From positions 23,427-87,426 of the forward strand of contig JAWPHD010011044.1 of the NCBI GenBank assembly GCA_037043455.1: 64,000 nt of DNA, given 5' to 3'. The translations under genes were made by a program, and so were the position numbers. Position 1 is the first letter of the stretch. Each line of letters opens with the position of its first letter. Positions 11,589-23,119 of the stretch are shown piece after piece. The notes below the pieces were generated by a model, which saw only the letters and a program-made list of their open reading frames with translations, had not been told where the DNA came from and made no database searches. The DNA comes from Cyrtodaria siliqua. Taxonomy: Eukaryota > Mollusca > Bivalvia > Adapedonta > Hiatellidae.

Positions 11589-12073
11589 TTGTCCATGATC
11601 TTTCTTGTCGTGCCCTTAATGGTTTATTCTCTTACTGCTCTGGCTTCTGCAAAGTCATTGAGTACCTTCATTGTGGCTTTCTAGGCTAATGTTTTGTTTT
11701 TTTTGTATTATATTTACACGAGCATATTTGTGTTTTACTTATATTGCCTATTGATGCTGCCTTGTTGGTTAGAGATTATATCATGGCGGGGATTTCTTTA
11801 TTTACACTGTCCTGTTTTAATGGGATGAAAGTAGGGTAAGTGTGAGGTTTGGTGCACCCTAGAACCGGTTTAAACCCCCAGTGGCCTACTTTGCCACTGA
11901 CCGTTCCAAGGCGGTAGCCCTATTGTCAACCTTTTTTGTGTTTGTGATGTCGTTTGCATTTATTATTGCTTTTGCCTTCGTGTTTGTCTGTTTGCGTGTC
12001 TGTTTCTGTGTTTTGTGGTTTACTGTCCTCCTTGAATGCTACTTTCCCTGTCCGATCTTTTTATATTTCTTTT
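11589..12073 (+). repeat. Penelope-like terminal repeat (5' copy)
   Basis: About 485 bp beginning TTGTCCATGATC and ending TTTTTATATTTCTTT. It is repeated in the same orientation at 14918-15394 downstream of the reverse transcriptase ORF, so the two form direct terminal repeats like the pseudo-LTRs of Penelope-like elements. Shared landmarks are GAGTACCTTCATTGTGGCTT, TTTGGTGCACCCT and GTTCCAAGGCGGTAGCCCTA. Confidence 0.82.
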
Positions 12074-12189
12074 GTGTATGAAGTCACAACATTAAAACAT
12101 AAAAGCAGGTTTTTTATTAGTTGTGTTTTAGTTTTAGTTTTGTTCTAATGATTATTACAATGAATTATCAACAAACATGTGTATTTAGT

Positions 12190-12515
12190 ACATAAATCCT
12201 TATAAGACGGTAGCGTTTGATGTTTGTCTTAATCTTGTCTTGTCCTAGCCTTAACGGTTTGTTCTGTTGTTGCTGTGGCTTCTATCAAGTCTCTTAGTGC
12301 TTGCCTTGTGGCTTTCTAGGCATTTTAATTATATATCATATAAGTGCTCATTTGTGTGTTATACTTGTATTTTCTATTGGTGCTGCCTTGTTGTTGTTTT
12401 TAGAGAATATAACCTGGTGGGGATATCTTTATTTACACTGTCCCTTTTTATGTCCCATGAAAATAGGTTAAGAGTGAGTTTTGGTGCACCCTAGAAACTG
12501 GTTTCAACCTCCATA
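12190..12515 (+). repeat. Terminal-repeat fragment of a diverged Penelope-like subfamily
   Basis: This contains the same landmarks as the terminal repeats at 11589 and 14918 (GACGGTAGCGTTTGATGTTT, GTGGCTTTCTAGGC, TTTGGTGCACCCTAGAA) but is clearly more diverged. It most resembles the fragment at about 9510-9790, so at least two subfamilies are present. Confidence 0.7.
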
Positions 12516-12572
12516 TGTTCTTGATATGGTTAGGATTAGGCAATTAACTTCAAGTTTCATCTATAAGTATTT

Positions 12573-14888
12573 ATGACTTTGCAACTCTATACACAACCTT
12601 ACCACATCATCTATACGTATGTTTCATCACTAAAGTTGATCGACGAGGAAGCCGACAAAATTTTCATTCGTACAGATCCCTTGTATAACACTGCTTCCAT
12701 AGTTCAAAGTTATACACAACATGTTCTCCGACCCCATATTGACAAGGAGTCTGATCACGTCAGGCATTTTCTAAAACTACTATATATTAACAAAGGTATC
12801 GATTTCATTGACATGCCTAGTATTTTTCGAGATACTCATGTAGTTGATTCTATCCCAAAATATTTCAAAAATTCTGAAAGTCCTGTAATTTGTTATAAGT
12901 ATAAAAAGCCTATTAGAAATATTATTTTCAACTACAACAAAATAGTTTCTGACCTTGATATAGTACATAATACTCCTAAGGAATGTGAATGCAACACATC
13001 AAAATTTTGCTATGCTCCAGCAGGTCATGTCATCACTGGTAATTTTGATATTGTTGATAAACGTATTCGGCATTTGTTTTCGAAAGGTCCTAAATATAGA
13101 TTACCTTCAACTATTGATTTTAATGCCTGTCGTGCCCAGATCGCCCACTCCATTGAAGATTTTAGTATCAAATGGTGTCGTAGAGAACATGCGGACACAA
13201 ACTCGCTTTCTACTTGGAAAAAGTCTATTCTTAAAATTATAGATACACGTATTAACTTTTATAATGCTAACCCCTCTTTACTACCTCCGAGACCTAGGTT
13301 TTCCTTTCGTAATCTAAAATCAGGAATTCAGGAATTTCATAATAAATTTGTTTTAGTTCCTGCAGATAAAGCAGCTAATAATGTAATTATTGTTTGAGGT
13401 CTACATTACGTCAATATTTTATCTCTGGAACTCGGCAGCACCAATTCGTATACTCCAGTTAATTCTACCGAGGATGATGTTGTTTCCGCACATATCACTC
13501 GGTGCACTACTTTCAAGGCTGGTGTAAACGATAAGCAAAATAAACTGCCTACCATGTACTGGATTCCTAAATTACATAAAAATCCGTATAAGGCTCGCTT
13601 TATTTCGATTTCTAGTGCCTGCACCACAACAAACATCTCCAAACTTTTAACTTCTTGTCTTACTGCCGTTAAAGATCACGTTAAACTATATTGTGATAAA
13701 ACTTATGAAAACTCTGGGATTAATTTATTTTGGTCTATAAAAAATTCAGGAGACGTTCTTGATAAAATTTTAAATAAAGGTCAAGTTTCATCAATAAGTA
13801 CTTATGACTTCTCGACACTATATACAACCTTACCACATCATCTTATTAAAGACAAGCTAATTTCTCTTATTCAAAAAACATTCGCTAGAGAAAATACTAC
13901 ATTTTTGGCATGTAATAATATTAAAGCGTTTTTCACTAACGGCCGTTTAGACAATTATACTATGTGGACTTGCTATGAAGTTTGTGAAGCACTCATCTTC
14001 CTATTAGATAATATTTTCGTCAGGTATGGTACCACCGTTTATAGACAAATTGTTGGTATCCCTATGGGTACGAACTGTGCACCACTTGTCGCAGATTTGT
14101 TTTTATTTTGCTATGAGAGGGATTTCATGTTGAGTCTTTCACCAGATACCCAGGCAGATGTTATTGAAGCTTTTAATGACACCTCTCGGTATCTGGATGA
14201 CATACTGAACGTTGACAACCCTTTCTTTCCAACTATGGTTCATAATATTTATCCTAAAGAACTTCGGCTTAATAAAGAAAATATATCTGATAATAAGGCT
14301 TCTTTTCTTGATTTAGATCTCTCGATTGAAAATGGTAAAATAATTAGCAAAATCTATGACAAGAGAGATGATTTTAATTTTGACATTGTTAATTATCCCC
14401 ACTTGGATGGGGATGTTCCCCGAGCAACTTCTTATGGGGTTTATCTGTCTCAACTTATTCGTTTGTCTAGAGCTTGTACTCGAGTTTAGGACTTTAATAT
14501 TCGTAATCTTTGTATCACTAAAAAGTTACTCAATCAGGGTTACCGTTACCATAAACTTCGTAAAACCTTTGCAAAATTTTATTATCGTAACCCTGATCTT
14601 CTTTCCAAATATAAATGTAATTTAAGGACTCTTCTGCGACAAGGACTATCACAACCTGACTTCTATGGTGATGTGATTTATAAACTTCGTAAGATTCTTG
14701 GTCATGATCACTTTCATACTATCTTTGTTAAACTTGTTAAAAAGTTTATCAAAAGAGGTTATGACCCTATCATTTTGCAACGTACTGCATGCTTGGTGGT
14801 GGACCCTTTTACAGTTCGCCACTATGCTTTCCTCTTTAATTGTACGATGACCGGACAGGCTGTGGACCCTATGATGACGCCTACCTAA
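12573..14888 (+). pseudogene. Penelope-like reverse transcriptase, two nonsense codons
   Basis: One reading frame spans 772 codons, interrupted only by TGA at 13395-13397 and TAG at 14487-14489. Visible reverse transcriptase blocks are YWIPKLHKNPYKARF (near 13557), STYDFSTLYTTLPHH (near 13794, first catalytic Asp), GIPMGTNCAPLVADLFL (near 14055) and SRYLDDILN (near 14187, catalytic DD). The C-terminal region ends ...LQRTACLVVDPFTVRHYAFL. The motifs fit Penelope-like reverse transcriptases, as do the direct terminal repeats, but I see no GIY-YIG endonuclease, so the clade is tentative. The upstream ATG lies in a short stretch resembling the 50-bp satellite and is probably not the ancestral start. 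This is the best-preserved copy in the window and the reference for the other fragments. Confidence 0.85.
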
Positions 14889-14917
14889 AACCCATTGGGA
14901 CGGTGGCGTTTGATGTT

Positions 14918-15394
14918 TGTCCATGATCTTTTTTGTCGTGCCTTTAATGGTGTATTCTCTTACTGCTCTGGCTTCTGCCAAGTCATTGAGTACCTTCATT
15001 GTGGCTTTCTAGGCTATTGTTGTTTTGTATTATATTTACACGAGCATATTTGTGTTTTACTTATATTGCCTATTGATGCTGCCTTGTTGGTTAGAGATTA
15101 GATCATGGCGGGGATTTCTTTATTTACACTGTCCTGTTTTAATGGGATGACAGTAGGGTAAGTGTGAGGTTTGGTGCACCCTTGGACCGGTGTAAACCCC
15201 CAGTGGCCTACTTTGCCACTGACCGTTCCAAGGCGGTAGCCCTATTGTCAACCCTTTTTGTGTTTGTGATGTCGTTTGCATTTATTCTTGCTTTTGCCTT
15301 CTTGTTTGTCTGTTTGCGTGTTTGTTTGTGTTTTGTGGTTTACTGTCCTCCTTGAATGCTACTTTCCCTGTCCGATCTTTTTATATTTCTTTGC
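14918..15394 (+). repeat. Penelope-like terminal repeat (3' copy)
   Basis: Direct repeat of 11589-12073, starting 30 bp after the end of the reverse transcriptase frame. Its end (TTTTTATATTTCT) abuts the first unit of the 50-bp satellite. Confidence 0.83.
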
Positions 15395-15885
15395 AACTCT
15401 ATACACAACCCTACCACATCATCTATAAGTATTTATGACTTTGCAAATCTATATACAAGCCTACCATATCATTCATCAGTATTTATGACTTTGCAAATCT
15501 ATATACAACCCTACCACATCATCTATAAATATTTATGACTTTGCAACTCTATATACAACCCTACCACATCATCTATAAGTATTCATGACTTTGCAACTCT
15601 ATATACAACCCTACCACATCATCTATACGTATTAATGACTTTGCAAATCTATATAGAACCCTACCACATCATCTATAAGTATTTATGACTTTGCAACTCT
15701 ATATACAACCCTACCACATCATCTATAATTATTTATGACTTTGCAACTTTATATACAACCTTACCACATCATCTATAAGTATGTATGCCTTTGCAACTCT
15801 ATATACAACCATACCACATCATCTATAAGTATTTATGAATTTGCAACTCTATATACAACCCTACCACATCATCTATAGGTATGTA
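15395..15885. repeat. 50-bp satellite derived from reverse transcriptase sequence (left part)
   Basis: About ten units of 50 bp contain TTTATGACTTTGCAACTCTA and ACCACATCATCTATAAGTA. The unit matches the reverse transcriptase segment at about 13796-13845 that encodes STYDFSTLYTTLPHH. The array is split by the transposon at 15886-23979 and continues at 23980-24260. Confidence 0.92.
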
Positions 15886-16735
15886 TAATTGAGCAGCAAA
15901 GTTCACAGAAGTGGCTTAGTTAAGAAGTAACCCGGCCACAAAAAGTAACAGTAAGTGTTATATATCAAACTGTTCGGGAATGTCTGAAGTTTATCAGACT
16001 ACCGGCATAAATTGCAGATTGTTGGTACTAAGCAAAAAATCCAAGATGGCGGACAAAATGGCCGCCATTTTTTTTAAAAAAACATGATATATTTGATAAT
16101 TACAATACCAAAATCATTTCTTTCACAAACATTAACTGTTTTTGTTATTTTAAATGAACTATGTATGCAGTTCAGTAATAAAAATAAGTTACAGCTGAAA
16201 ATATTGCAGAAATTATTTTTTTGGCTAATTAACGGCTGAAAAATGGCTCAAAACTTACAAAATTTGGGGTACTACCTACAATTTTAAATTGTTTAATATC
16301 TTATTTCGTTATTTTTTGCATATTTTTGTTTATTCAAATATACAGTGGTGTATGTCCTGCACAAAAATGTATACTATTACGTTTTAGTAGACCCCGAACT
16401 CTCAAAATCGAAAAAAGTGGGTGGGGTATTTTGACATGAGAAAATCTGTAAATTCGTAATAAATGGCTTTACTGAAAAAAGGCTATAATGTGTTTACTGT
16501 TAGACTTATAAGCTTACAATAAACAGGAAACTATTGTTACTGAAAATACCAACTCAAATTAATAGTTTACATACTTAAAATGTTCATGGTCAAGGTCATA
16601 TTCAAGGTCAAAAGGTCAAAAACATGAAAAAAAAGATATTTCACCATTATTTTCCCTGATATGTTGTCAATGTACATGAAAAGAACTTATATTGCATGTC
16701 AATATAATCTGTAGTGTTAACTCTTTCCAACGGGG
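15886..16735. repeat. Left terminal inverted repeat of the Academ-like element
   Basis: About 850 bp pairs in reverse complement with 23120-23979 at roughly 90% identity in the outer part. Landmarks in both arms are CCGGCCACAAAAAGTAACAG, ATCCAAGATGGCGGACAAAA, GTGTATGTCCTGCACAAAAA and TCATATTCAAGGTCAAAAGG. Similarity fades near 16735 (TTAACTCTTTCCAAC). Confidence 0.85.
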
Positions 16736-17061
16736 TGCATTTTAATTATCCACCATTTGGAAATCATGGAGAAATTCAATATGGCGTCGAAGGTGGCCGT
16801 CGTCTTTCGCAGTTTGAGTGAAATATTGGAAACCAATGCTATACTGATGTTTGTGTGTATACATGTATGCACTATTCTAATAGAGACACATTTAGTAACT
16901 TAGAGAAACATTAAGTAACTAACATAAACTAACATTGTAAAATGTATACATTGTATAAATCAACCATGTCATGTTATTGGAGCACACTAGGTAATAATCT
17001 TTCAAACACTATTGATTACTTAACAGGTATCGCCATGTTCAAAAATCTATTTCAGTGTCAT
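16736..17061. other. Non-coding interior of the Academ-like element
   Basis: Between the left inverted repeat and the end of the transposase frame. It includes AATATGGCGTCGAAGGTGGC near 16780. I see nothing else recognisable. Confidence 0.5.
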
Positions 17062-20000
17062 TTACATGACAGTTGAAAGGACTGTAAATATGTTTCTACA
17101 GCAAGCTTCTGACTCGGTGCAAGCTTTGCACTCGCATGCCACTGTACAAGGTTGTTCAAGTGACGAACAAACACAGAAAATCTCACAGACATCATCACAG
17201 CAACATACAATATCACTGAGCAACTCTGGAGGTGCTGCAGGCTGTGACATTATCTGTGGTACAGCTAACCCTGACTGAGAATCAATTGAGTAATCATAGT
17301 CAGTCAAGTTTGGAGTATTGGCGTCCGCGACCAACGCCCCTTTCCAGACCAGCAACTGATAGAGACATCGCTGTAGATGCAACATGAAACTGTCGTCTGT
17401 CGGAGTCAATCGCCTGGATTTGACATGTTTGTTTCTGACAACCCTTTCTGTTCGCAATGCATTGAGTGAGGTACAATTTAGATGGCCATATAGTTCACCA
17501 ACAAATTGAGTACAGGAACAAACCTGACCATTTGTCAGTTCAGGAACTTCTCCTAAACAGCCTAATCCCTCAAAGGAAGGGGCCTTATTCATTAGCAGTT
17601 TGAAGGCTGACTTCTTGCCAACGCCAAAGAATGAACTGCACGTATCGCATCCAGTTAAACAGTACACCACCAGCAGAATATGCAACTGTTCTGGTGACAT
17701 CGCATGCACAATTTTATGTAAAGGAATGCATCTTGTCATGTCAGTATGGAGAGACTTTCTTCCTGTCTGAAAATAAACTGTTGATATTCCAATTGTTCTG
17801 AAATGGTGTATGAGAAGTACTAACACATCTGTGTCTGGACTAAAAAGCATGAGCGTTGTGATGCCTTCATTTGCTACATACTTTGCGTGTAGCATCATCA
17901 CAGTATCAGCCTCCTCTTGTGACGTGAATAGTACTGGAACATATGAAATGACTTTGGAAGTTATACAGAGTACTTTTTTTCAAGACCACCACTTACAACA
18001 ATGGACTTGTCACCAGAAAGAAGTTCAACAGAGTTTTGTGCAAGGTAGATAATGTAAAACTTGGTGAGCTCCTTCTTGAATTTTTTTGCAAAGTGCAATC
18101 TTCCAATCAGTGATGGTCATGTCAGGTTGAATTGCAAATGCTCTGGACTGGGACTGATCTTCTCCACGTTTTATGCGTGTTTGACTTTTGGCACTATGTG
18201 GCAAGTACCTGTCAAAAATAACATGGATTTTGAGGGAACTTTTGCTGCGTGACAAAATGATTTTGCCATTCTTTGTAGACTGACCTTTGCTGGGTTAATG
18301 GTTGAAGAATCTGCACGACAGCCATTCCATCGAAAATGATACAGTCAGCATTTTCAGAGGGGGAAAAAGAATGAGTATGATAATGGGCCTTTGGAAACTT
18401 GAGCATGAAATCAGCCTATGTGGAGGACATCTTCTCCCCTTCATCTGTAAATAAAATGAGAAAGACAGGGGCATTCTCAAATCCCATAACACGCCGTAGG
18501 GGAACCTTTTTAAACGAATTCATTGCCAGTAGATGAATGTACATTTCCTCTGCAATAATCGGTATGTCTTTTGATTTAGACTAGATGACTCGACATTTAC
18601 CACCCATGGTTTTTGCACTAATACTGGGGATCGGATTATAGAAACTGAGACATGGTGATTCATGTCCCTCTTTGACTACAAGCCTCTCTTCCACAAACAT
18701 GTCAAGGCAATCAGAACCCTTGTCAAAGCAATTTAAAAGGCTGATTTCAACTTCAGGGGACATAGACACGCCAGTAGCAAAATTTAATAATCTTGATGGA
18801 GGATATACAATACTGAAAGTGATCAAACAGTGCTTGCATTGTCTTGATATTGTCATTGTAAGCCTTCTTGTAAGGTTCATTGTCTGTGTGATGCCTGTGA
18901 TTTGATTTTCACCTCTACTAAGACCTTGATTGGAATAAACATGGGAATATTTGGCAGTAAGAAGCCGCGAAAGAAACCATCTACTAAGTGCATTATCTCT
19001 ATGAGTTAGACCTACTATCCCACCACTAGATTTTATTTTAAAGCCTTATTCTCCGTAACCTTTAGACAGTAATCTATCCACACAGAATTGAATATTCCAT
19101 CTGTCAACTTGGCAACAAAGTTTCCGTGTGAAAAAATGCTTTTCACTTCATAAGGAACTATCTGCATACCGAGTACCATATACGGCATGTACTTGGCATA
19201 AATGGTGCGATTGGACGGAAAGAAAAAGGGTAGAAATTGGGATTTGGAGTACTCATATACCTCCCAGAGACCATGTCTTGACGCAGACAAAAAGAGTTTG
19301 AATGGAGTTGACATGTTTGTAAGGTAATTATCCCAAAACTTGAATGTTGGAGACAGTTCTCGTCCCTTCAAACTGAACTCATCAAGCAATGGAACAACTA
19401 CCGATTCCAGAAATCTCAATTTTTCACCATGATCATTGGCCTCATGTTCCAGACAACCATATTGGTCAAAGAGAACGTTCCTCGAAATGCACGACAACTT
19501 AAAATGTAACAGAAACCGAGATGTCAGAACCTCATCTAGCATCAAGAACGCTTTCAAGCCCCTATCAAAATCCTTTCCAGCTAGAATATGCTGTGCAGTA
19601 TTGTGTGCAAATACATCAGAATCTGAAAGCAACTGTTTCAGACCTGCGTCGTCGTAAAGGAAGCCAATTCCTGCAAATACACAACAGGTATGACCCCGTC
19701 AAGCTCAGACGTTTTGGCCCAAACTACCTCTAATGCCTTTGTTAATAACCCCATGTCAAAGAAGACAGGACACACGTTTTGATCTAGAGCATTCATTTGC
19801 TCTTTAACACGCTTGATGGTAGTATAAATGGTGTTGTAATGTGTAGGTGTTGACATAATTATTGGGTTAAATGCAACTTCACATGGTTCTATCAACTTAT
19901 CAGAAGTAACCTGTGACTGAAATAGTGTCCAAGGCTCGGACCTGTCATCGCAAAACATCCCCATACAACAACTGTACATGAGTTCCTTACGTTTCATGAT

Positions 20001-21344
20001 ATTGGCGGTTTCTGGTTCTTGAACCCTCACTTCCTCTGTAAATGAGACTGTGTAACCAATGCCGTACATGTCATCAATGAGCTTCCTACTGCCATACAAA
20101 TGATGGAGATGAACGGATAGTCAAAGATGCTTCGGGGTGACAACGGAGGTAGCAGCAAACATCAAATCACAACACAATGCCAATCACTTTGTATTTTGAA
20201 CTGATTCATCATAATCACTCGTAACATTGTCATAGTGCTCCTTGCTTGTGATTCAACCCAAAAACTTGTACAACAATTGATCAACAAACTTTTTTTGGCC
20301 ATATAGAGTTATTTCATTGGAAGAAAAGTACTCCTTATCTAATTTATTTACAGTTTGGAACCTATTTCTTATAATTCCAGCTACTTTATGCAAAATCTGC
20401 TCATCTGTATGCTTGTCATGGGAAACATTAAGGTGATGTCAAAGTGATTAGTTTTACCTGTACTGTAATACCTACCTGTAATTGTGTTGAAAGTGAAAGT
20501 AGCCAAATTTTCTAATAAAAGCATAATATTTTTCAAAGTCTATTCTATCAAGTTTGAAGTATATGTCTAAAGGATCCAATCAATATGTTATAAAACCAAA
20601 ATCAATACACTATCTTTGGACACAGTCAAAAGTATATAACCGGAAGCTATCAGGTAAACATGTAAACAAAGATTTAAATCACAATTCAATCATAACTAAG
20701 GCATGTTTAAAAAAACTAAAACACCTTCTACCTAGATAAATATTCGGTTTACCACTATGCAAAACAACAAGCAACAATTCATTGTAGAATCTCTGCAGTT
20801 GAATCTCTACAAACCTCTATATTCTGTGAATTTTAGGCCAATAAACCAGGAAGTAAAGTCTTTTTTGCCTATAATTTCTTTCTCATGTAAAAAAAAATAA
20901 TTCTAAAACACCTTCTACCTCATATCATAGAGGAACTATCTTTTGACAAAGTTTTAAGGTCTAAAGTACATGTTTGAATGAGAACATGATTTTTTAGGAT
21001 AAAAACTTACTTTTTGCACATCATACTTAAAACTGGTTATTTCACAAAAATTCAATGCCAACTTATTGTGTCAATCATGATGAGTCTTTAGGTGAAATTT
21101 TAATAGATTAGACCCCATAATAACTGAGAATAGCACTTGTTTACTTTACACATTTTCACTTTCAATATGACTTTGGCAACACCTTAATGTCAGCTAAGAT
21201 TTCGTTTTCTTCTGTTAAGGTTGTCAAAACATTACCAAACGTGCATGCTGCTTTCAGAGCTAGCTCCACGCTTATATAAGAGGAACACACTAAACTGCTT
21301 AGTCCTTCTCGTGGAATTATTGGTAGTTCAGGCCAAACCTTTTG

Positions 21345-22686
21345 TACGAGGGGGGTTCAATATATTCTGTCACTGGTATTCGGAACTAACAGATACTGGA
21401 AATATAAAACAACTTCTTATTACAATCTTTCAAAGTATTCCCCCTGAACAGATACACCCTTTCGGAATCGCGCTATCCATGACGTAAAGTTAGCAAAGTA
21501 ATCTCCCCTTGGTATACTGTTGAGACACTGAAATATTCCGGCACCAAGGGCACTTATGGAAGCATAGCGTCTGCCAGAGTGGTTTTTCTTCAGCAAAGGG
21601 AATAGGAAAAAGTCACAGTGACTAAAGTCGGGAGAGAGTTGGGTGTGCAAGCTGTACCACTTTTTCTTGCTCCAAGAACGACTGCAAGGTTTTAGCTTTG
21701 TGTGCTGAGGCATTGTCATGAATCAGCTGGATGCCATTCAGAACTTTACTTGGGCATTTGTTATTGTAATTATTTTTGATTACTTTGAGAAATTTGTCCT
21801 TGTACAATTTGGTTGTGATGGTTTTTCCCAGTTTGGATGGAATTTGTAAAACAGGGCCACTGGAATTAAAGAAAACTGCATACAAAATCTTTTTTAGCGC
21901 TTTGTGTTTGTTTTGCAATAATCGGTCTTCTCTGATGTTTACAAAACCATTGTTTATTGTTTATCCGCCGCTGGGGCTCAAAATAGTACACCAACGTTTC
22001 ATCTCCAGTGAGCAACTCAAAACATTTTCTAGGATGACAATTTTCATATTTTTTAAGCAGATTTTTAGCACATTTTAAGCGTTTGGCCTTTTGTTCAGTT
22101 GACAGCAAATGAGGGACCCACCTAGCACAAAGCTTCTTTAATTTCAAACAGTTGGTCAAAATGTGATGAGTTGTGCCTTCTGAGATGCCAAAACTATTAG
22201 CTATCTTTGAAACTGTATACCGCCCATCTTCGTCTGCCATGGCCTTCACAGCATCAATGTTCTCCTTTGTTGCTTCAGCAACAGGCCTGCCAGGACGGTT
22301 ACGGTCTTAAATGCTAAGTTCACCCTCTTTAAATGTCTTAGCCCAACGAAAACCCTTTCTCTTTGCCACGGCAGAACTGCCATGTACACGGCACAGTTCA
22401 GCATAAATCTCTTTTGCAGGTACTTTTAAAGCAACTCTGGCTTTAATGTAAGCCCTAATTTCAATTTTTTCTTCACTTTTCATAATAGCATTGAAATATA
22501 GCCACTATACATGAGTGCGCATAATTCAACAATGTATATCTCCGTCAATTGTTATCGGATTAAACCGCTATTTGCATGTACGTTGTTAGTGAAATCGCCT
22601 TCAAATGCACGAGTTTTTAGTGCGGTAATGTAAGGTGGTTTCTACGGAAGCGTATTAGTGACAGAATATATTGAATGCCCCTCGTA
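21345..22686 (-). mobile_element. Mariner transposon nested in the Academ-like gene
   Basis: Terminal inverted repeats are about 29 bp: CGAGGGGGGTTCAATATATT at 21347 and its near inverse ATATATTGAATGCCCCTCG ending at 22684. TA flanks both ends (21345-21346 and 22685-22686), the standard mariner target. The body is 1338 bp, a normal mariner length, and carries one transposase frame on the minus strand. Confidence 0.92.
21420..22483 (-). pseudogene. Mariner transposase, inactivated
   Basis: The frame opens at ATG 22483 (MKSEEKIEIRAYIKARVALK) with an N-terminal helix-turn-helix region. The catalytic blocks are TGDETLVYYFEP, IHDNASAHKA and SPDFSHCDFFLFPLLK. The spacing of the second and third Asp is about 34 residues, as expected for a DD34D mariner. 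Lesions are TAA at 22307-22309 in the linker before DRNRPGRP, a frameshift near 21900 and another near 21650. The transposase cuts and pastes at TA sites. This copy cannot make a full product. Confidence 0.88.
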
Positions 22687-23119
22687 GTACCTTTTTTATT
22701 TTTCTGTTTCTTATGTTTTCGATCAACAGACCATTTTCATTGGCTAACTTAATGAACGTGTCTCTTAATGATGCTAACTCAAATACTTCAAACTGTTTTC
22801 AATGTCTTCCTCAATTTCGCGTTTTAAAAGAACTGCTATATAATCCAAATTTATGTTTTCACTGAGTGAACTTTCTTTCTTGATCTGTTTTTGTTTTATA
22901 TATGACGCTAGACATGTTTTTTTTCTGTCTGTGATACCTTGCCTCTGCGACGAAATCTTGTCATCTTTATCCTTGGCTGCTTCGAGCAATTTCTTTTCAT
23001 AGACGATGTTGAATTTGTAGATGATTCGACAACGGACCATGTGTTTCGCTTATTCGGGAAACATTTCTGACCACATATAAACCATGGTTACCAAACGGAG
23101 GACAATAAAAAGCCTACTG

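Larger units (their letters stand above)
17062..23040 (-). pseudogene. Academ-like transposase gene, decayed, with one intron and a mariner insertion
   Basis: Coding segments in order on the minus strand start at 23040 (MVRCRIIYKF...) and reach the mariner at 22686. They continue at 21344 (QKVWPELPIIPREG) to about 21183, where AAG|GTGTTG looks like a donor. They resume below about 20470 and run to 17062. Blocks include FFDMGLLTKALEVVW, GIGFLYDDAGLKQLLSDSDV, FSPDTDVLVLL and TGCDTCSSFFGVGKK. The C-terminus is Cys-rich, with more than ten cysteines in the last 50 residues, consistent with a zinc-binding finger. In-frame stops are TGA at 20253-20255, 20184-20186 and 20121-20123, and TAG at 18581-18583 and 18416-18418. 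Frameshifts lie near 22770, 19635, 19030, 18240 and 18000. I know this protein family from many invertebrate genomes as uncharacterised. The nuclease reading of TGCDT is inference. Confidence 0.75.

Noticed and set aside
11589..12073. Hammerhead ribozyme in the Penelope-like terminal repeat
   Set aside because: Some Penelope-like elements carry them, so I looked for CTGATGA followed by GAAA in the terminal repeats on both strands and found no matching core.
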